From Arenibacter sp. F26102 (lineage in GTDB: Bacteria > Bacteroidota > Bacteroidia > Flavobacteriales > Flavobacteriaceae): a DNA stretch of 56,951 bases. A program made the translations under genes and the position numbers. The notes under the pieces were generated by a model, which saw only the letters and a list, made by a program, of their open reading frames with translations, was not told the DNA's origin and searched no databases. Shown piece by piece: positions 53,087-56,951 of this stretch. The stretch is taken from NCBI RefSeq assembly GCF_023015865.1, contig NZ_JALKBC010000019.1, positions 1 through 56,951 of the forward strand, written 5' to 3'. The number at the start of each line of letters is the position of its first letter. Within the stretch, counting starts at the first letter, position 1.

Positions 53087-53884
53087 ATGAAAAATATCCT
53101 AGTTCCCATTGGAACCTCTGAAAATGCACACGAAACATTACAATACGCGGTGGACTTCGCGACCGAATTTGGTTCCAATATTTTTGTAATGGAAGTATTT
53201 AGTGTCAGTGCCAGTGCCAGTACTTTGGCGAACATCAGGGAAAAACTTGCTGAAAGCAGTAAGGAACATATAAAGGCAGTCATTGAAAAGGTGGATTCCA
53301 AAAATGTAACTATTAAAATGGCCACTTATAATGGAGACATAGTAGATGGATTAAAAGACATTGACAAGGATTTAGGGATAGATCTAATAATTTTGGCTCC
53401 AAGAAGTAACGACATACAAGAGGAATTGTACCTAGGGCATACTTCTGGGAAAATTGTAAAACAAACAGACATACCCACTCTTATTGTACCAAAGGGGACT
53501 GTTTTTAAACCGTTTAAAACAGTATTGACAGCCTTTAAATCTGGCGTATTAAAGCAGAAAAGCATTTTATATCCTTTGATAGAAATTAAGAAGAAGTTTG
53601 AGTCCAAGGTTAGTCTCTTATTTGTAAAAACGCCAGGCTACACCAAGGAAGACCTCAAAATAAATATGTCATTAATGGGATTGAGTTCAGAACTTATCCA
53701 ATCTGAAAATCCTTCTACATATTTAGGGGTATTACAGCATTTTGAAGCAAAACACCCAGACTTACTTTGTGTTTTTAGGAGAAAAAGAGGTTTCTTTAAA
53801 AAACTATGGGAAAAGAACACGATTCCCAAATCGGAATTCTACGCTCCAGTCCCCGTTTTGGTGCTAAGTGTGAAAAAAGATTAA
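53087..53884 (+). CDS. Universal stress protein family
   Basis: 265 aa. A first UspA-like domain (1-145) begins MKNILVPIGTSENAHETLQYAVDFATEFG and ends with the nucleotide-loop-like GHTSGKIVKQTDIPTLIVP. A second, divergent half (about 150-265) lacks a recognisable loop. Two-domain USP proteins of this size are common in Bacteroidota. They help survival under stress by unclear means. Stand-alone gene with a palindrome in its leader region; tRNA-Ala follows 71 bp downstream. Confidence 0.85.
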   Translation: MKNILVPIGTSENAHETLQYAVDFATEFGSNIFVMEVFSVSASASTLANIREKLAESSKEHIKAVIEKVDSKNVTIKMATYNGDIVDGLKDIDKDLGIDLIILAPRSNDIQEELYLGHTSGKIVKQTDIPTLIVPKGTVFKPFKTVLTAFKSGVLKQKSILYPLIEIKKKFESKVSLLFVKTPGYTKEDLKINMSLMGLSSELIQSENPSTYLGVLQHFEAKHPDLLCVFRRKRGFFKKLWEKNTIPKSEFYAPVPVLVLSVKKD

Positions 53885-53910
53885 AATATTGGAATAAGCT
53901 TAAATTGTAC

Positions 53911-53941
53911 TTTGATAGTGTCAGAAAAAGTATTTTCTTTG
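53911..53941 (+). promoter_or_regulatory. Promoter of tRNA-Ala
   Basis: TTTG (53911-53914) is 19 nt from TTTCTTTG (53934-53941), one mismatch from TAnnTTTG. Expected start near 53948, just before the tRNA 5' end. Confidence 0.55.
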
Positions 53942-53952
53942 CGGCAGCCAAA

Positions 53953-54030
<78 letters not shown>

Positions 54031-54034
54031 GGTT

Positions 54035-54072
54035 AAAGCCCATATACATAATGTTTATGGGCTTTTTTATTT
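54035..54072 (+). terminator. Terminator after tRNA-Ala
   Basis: Perfect 10-bp stem AAAGCCCATA/TATGGGCTTT (54035-54044 with 54056-54065) followed by a T-rich run. Confidence 0.85.
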
Positions 54073-54137
54073 TTGGTTGACAATCGAGTTGATAATTTTT
54101 TATAATAAGTGTATTCGAGTTATTTTTAAAATATGAT

Positions 54138-54941
54138 TCACAAACCTAGCGGAGTTCTTATTGTGTAACCATTTTGCATGCTTTCCGCCATTGCCTTAGA
54201 ATGTTGATATAATGCAGCTTGACTATTTCGAAGAACATTATATTTTTCAATCTTATCGGTCATTGCCGGATTAATTAAAATCCACAAATCCATATCTTTT
54301 AAAATATTTTCAATTTGATTTCTATAATAATGCCTAAAACCATCTTCTAACTCCACCTTTCTTAGGGATTCTTGCAATACATAAATACTCCTTATTTGTC
54401 CAATCATAGTTTCTATTGGTTCTTTAAGAGTGTCATTAATTTCCATTACCGCGTCTCCTGAATCAACTTTTTTTTGTCCTGGATAAGTCATAATCCTATC
54501 CCTATAAGAATTTACGGTTTTAGAAATATATCTAATATAACTATACCCCTCAATCCGGTTATCAGCGTAATAATCATCCCTAATCGAATTAAATAGAACT
54601 AATATTGAGTTGAAAGTTTGTTCTTTTTGAATGAGTCTTATTTGTGTATTATGGTCCTTCCTTTGTTGGGCGTTAGCAAATATTTGAGCAGAAAAAGACT
54701 TGAATACTAAATAGGCAGCCAAGAGATTCACAAACGGCGAAGTAATACCGCCAATAGTATCACCAATTGGCCCGGAATCTTCAAAACTAAAAAGCGAGCT
54801 ATATTGAGTTAGAGCAATCGGAGCAACTATTATTAATAGAATAAATACCCCAATAAAAAAATATTCCCATGGCTTAAAAAGGATTATGTCAAATTCCTCC
54901 CCATTATTAGCTTTTTCCTTTTCGCTATTTTTTCCTTTCAT
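54138..54941 (-). CDS. Two-helix membrane protein resembling the putative phage abortive-infection (putAbiC) family
   Basis: 267 aa. Two N-terminal membrane helices (about 27-48 and 62-85) are joined by a loop with SGPIGDTIGGITSPF, followed by a large cytoplasmic helical domain with FRHYYRNQIENILKDMD. The DxxGGxxSPFxxLLAxxLxxxxFxxQ pattern fits the putAbiC family, members of which are implicated in abortive phage infection. The gene is AT-rich, reads leftward and is the first gene beyond tRNA-Ala, next to a phage tail gene. A cargo defence gene of a prophage is the natural reading. Family assignment is by eye. Confidence 0.6.
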   Translation of the reverse strand: MKGKNSEKEKANNGEEFDIILFKPWEYFFIGVFILLIIVAPIALTQYSSLFSFEDSGPIGDTIGGITSPFVNLLAAYLVFKSFSAQIFANAQQRKDHNTQIRLIQKEQTFNSILVLFNSIRDDYYADNRIEGYSYIRYISKTVNSYRDRIMTYPGQKKVDSGDAVMEINDTLKEPIETMIGQIRSIYVLQESLRKVELEDGFRHYYRNQIENILKDMDLWILINPAMTDKIEKYNVLRNSQAALYQHSKAMAESMQNGYTIRTPLGL

Positions 54942-55012
54942 TATAAATATGTTTTGTCATCGTACTATAATTTAGATTGAATAAATTTATAGGAAAGATA
55001 ACATTTTAGATA

Positions 55013-55041
55013 ATAAAAAAACCGCTAAACTAATAGCGGTC
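55013..55041 (-). terminator. Terminator after the tape-measure gene
   Basis: Read leftward: 7-bp stem ACCGCTA/TAGCGGT (55021-55027 with 55034-55040) followed by a T-run, 34 nt after the tape-measure stop. Confidence 0.75.
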
Positions 55042-55074
55042 TTTCACATCAAAATAAATGGACAAACAAAAATT

Positions 55075-56951
55075 TTAATTCATTCCTTGGGTATTGGTTA
55101 ACCTTATCGGTATTGCAACGGGTCCGTTTGATTTTGCCGATTCCACGTTGTTTCCTTTATCTCTAATATTAAGATCTATACTACCTTTTACCATGGCATC
55201 CCTTGTGGCCTGTCGGCTTTGTTCTGCCCTAACTTCCGGACCGTCCAATGGTTTGCGGCTGTCGTTCACATCCAATTCACCTGACATTTCGCCGATTTTA
55301 TCCAACCCAATGGATGCCATTTTTCCGACCTTACCGGGCATATTGGATAACAACGTTAATAATTGTTTCATTGGCCATAAAATGTACTTCATTAGGCTTT
55401 GGCCAATGTTTTTAAAGAAATCCGTAAAACTGAAATTCTTGAACCATTTCACCAGGTTGTCCCACACCGCGCCGATCATTCCCGTAAACGTTTTCCATTG
55501 CTTACCAAACCATGCGGTTATGTCGTCCCAATAATAAAATATAGCAATTACGGCGGCAATGGCGGCCACAATAGCCAAAATTGGCCACAATCCTAAATTT
55601 AGGGCCACCCCAAACGCTGTGGTTGCGGTGGTTGCTAACCAGGTGCCCGCGGTGGTTACGGCCATAATTGTTTTGTACGCTCCTAATGCAACGGCATTTT
55701 GCCCAATGGCTATGGATGCAGTTGCACTTAAAGCACTATGGACACCTAAAACAATATTATATGCCGCAAACGCGGCCTGTGAACCATACACTAATACTTT
55801 TAACGCTCCAAAGGTGCCAATTAAACCCGCGCCAACGGCCACAACCGTTTCCATGTGGTCGGCAACAAAGAATAATGTATTTTGAACCTTACTTAACCCA
55901 CTCCCGGCGGTTGCTGTTCCTATCAAGACATTATTAAAACTATTCTTTACAGAATCCAAGGCGGTGTTAACCGTTTTAGATGCCGCGGAAAATTCGTTGT
56001 TTAAATCAATATTTTGTTTAAACGCTGAATTGGCCAACTTCAACTTTTCTTCCAACAAATTAAAGTTTGTGGCCAATGGAATAATTCCTTTAGACACCGT
56101 TTCACCATCCAAACCTAAACCGGACAACGTTTGTTGAACGCTACCCCCTTGAACATTTATATTATTCAGTCCTTTGATCAACGCGGTAAACGCCGCTGTT
56201 TTATCCGATGCAAAAATATTTTTGGCTTCTTTAGAGGTCAACCCCATTACCTTAGCGTAGGCCGCCAGTGTTTTACCACCTTTGATTGTCGCGTCCTCTA
56301 TTCCGCGGAAAACTTTACCAACCGCAGTTCCCGCAGCTTCGGGCCGGACGTCCAAAGATTTTAACGCGGTGGAAATTCCAAGTATTTGGGTCGATTGTAA
56401 TTTATATGCCGCCGTGGCCCTGGCTACCTCGCTAGCAACTCCCAATATTTCTGATTCCGTCGCGGCCGATGTATTTCCAAGTCCAACCAATGCAGACGCA
56501 AACCGATCCACTACCCCGACACCCTCACCGGTAATTGTTAATAATCGAGCAATTGACGCGGCCCCGGCTTCCCCTTGTATATCGCTCGCTTTTTCTAATT
56601 TTGATAAGGTGGTTGAAAACTTTAAAATATTGGCGTTTCCTGTTACTCCAAGTTGCCCCGCAACCTGGGCCAATTCCAATAGTTTATCTGACGAAATGCC
56701 GCGCAATTTTTTAGATGTCATCAACACTTCATTACTGAACTGTTTTAAATCTCTGCCTATAATGCCGGTTGTTTTGCTAACTCCAACCAATCCCGTTTCG
56801 TAGTCCCGGACCCCCCCTATTCCGCTAGCAAATAAGGTCCCCAGGCCAATACCAAGAGTTAATTTGGTAAGATTGCCCAGTTTAGAAAAAGTCCGATTTA
56901 TTGAATGATCAAACCGCTTTATTGCCGCAATTCCATTGTTTGAAAAATTAC
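55075..56951 (-). CDS. Phage tail tape measure protein, C-terminal part (runs off the window)
   Basis: At least 625 codons, open through the right edge, so partial at its N-terminus. The TP901-type core is clear: VRDYETGLVGVSKTTGIIG, KLLELAQVAGQLGVTG, ASIARLLTITGEGVG and VDRFASALVGLGN. Two or more hydrophobic segments (about 320-425 of the shown part) and an FYYWDDITAWFGKQW block follow. It sets the tail length of siphovirus- or myovirus-like particles and is ejected into the host membrane. This marks an integrated prophage (or a phage-derived element) to the right of tRNA-Ala. GC-rich codons such as GCG and GCC are more frequent than in the neighbours. Confidence 0.9.
   Translation of the reverse strand, partial: NFSNNGIAAIKRFDHSINRTFSKLGNLTKLTLGIGLGTLFASGIGGVRDYETGLVGVSKTTGIIGRDLKQFSNEVLMTSKKLRGISSDKLLELAQVAGQLGVTGNANILKFSTTLSKLEKASDIQGEAGAASIARLLTITGEGVGVVDRFASALVGLGNTSAATESEILGVASEVARATAAYKLQSTQILGISTALKSLDVRPEAAGTAVGKVFRGIEDATIKGGKTLAAYAKVMGLTSKEAKNIFASDKTAAFTALIKGLNNINVQGGSVQQTLSGLGLDGETVSKGIIPLATNFNLLEEKLKLANSAFKQNIDLNNEFSAASKTVNTALDSVKNSFNNVLIGTATAGSGLSKVQNTLFFVADHMETVVAVGAGLIGTFGALKVLVYGSQAAFAAYNIVLGVHSALSATASIAIGQNAVALGAYKTIMAVTTAGTWLATTATTAFGVALNLGLWPILAIVAAIAAVIAIFYYWDDITAWFGKQWKTFTGMIGAVWDNLVKWFKNFSFTDFFKNIGQSLMKYILWPMKQLLTLLSNMPGKVGKMASIGLDKIGEMSGELDVNDSRKPLDGPEVRAEQSRQATRDAMVKGSIDLNIRDKGNNVESAKSNGPVAIPIRLTNTQGMN

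Noticed and set aside
54084..54130. Imperfect direct repeat with TCGAGTT near the tRNA as an attachment site
   Set aside because: Only about 7 bp shared and in AT-rich DNA; a real att site needs the other end of the prophage, which is outside the window.

Overview
The window looks like chromosomal DNA of a marine Flavobacteriaceae bacterium (Bacteroidota), close in style to Maribacter, Arenibacter or Zobellia. The evidence is: a complete MoxR-DUF58-BatABCDE aerotolerance operon, an IPExxxVDY protein upstream of pyruvate kinase, a DUF4199 membrane protein, a GbsR-like regulator heading an RND efflux operon, promoters of the Bacteroidota type (TTTG about 19-23 nt before TAnnTTTG) and the absence of Shine-Dalgarno sequences. 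Several longest-ORF starts are too long. They were moved downstream where a promoter, a terminator or a lipoprotein signal decides the issue (nrdJ, pheS, the 39.0 kb sugar kinase, OsmC, the PHP lipoprotein, the enoyl-CoA hydratase).

Layout. 0-9 kb: acyl-ACP desaturase, PPP-type phosphatase, cobalamin-dependent (class II) ribonucleotide reductase, a fructokinase-like PfkB kinase, an AlbA_2/Schlafen-type protein, an SDR and an aldo/keto reductase. 9-18 kb: the Bat operon, with one spacer made of 7-bp repeat units. 18-23 kb: beta-carbonic anhydrase plus a SulP transporter (a likely bicarbonate-uptake pair), pheS and a small orphan. 23-30 kb: GbsR-like regulator, RND adaptor, RND pump and outer-membrane factor, followed by a heavily decayed TetR-type regulator. 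30-39 kb: YciI-like lipoprotein, CYTH protein, NAD(P)-binding protein, dinB; then the leftward cluster acpP-fabF-rnc and IPExxxVDY-pyk; then purN and an RNase H. 39-41.9 kb: a second PfkB kinase and a PurF-like amidotransferase.

41.9-43.05 kb is a 1.1-kb stretch without protein genes and is the most unusual part. It has a pair of perfect palindromes, then two tandem copies of a 40-bp identical block. Each block starts 5 nt after a -7 promoter box and ends in its own intrinsic terminator, so they look like two roughly 70-nt small RNA genes. A roughly 440-bp non-coding element with about 40-bp terminal inverted repeats and internal hairpins follows.

43-54 kb: a divergent AhpD-like/OsmC pair (peroxide defence), a scrap resembling a type IX secretion C-terminal domain, recJ, LpxH-like hydrolase, QueD/PTPS, PHP lipoprotein, 2OG-Fe(II) oxygenase, DUF4199, enoyl-CoA hydratase, MATE exporter, GNAT and a universal stress protein. 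From the tRNA-Ala(GGC) onward the content turns phage-like: a two-helix membrane protein resembling the putative phage abortive-infection (putAbiC) family and the C-terminal part of a tail tape-measure protein running off the window end.
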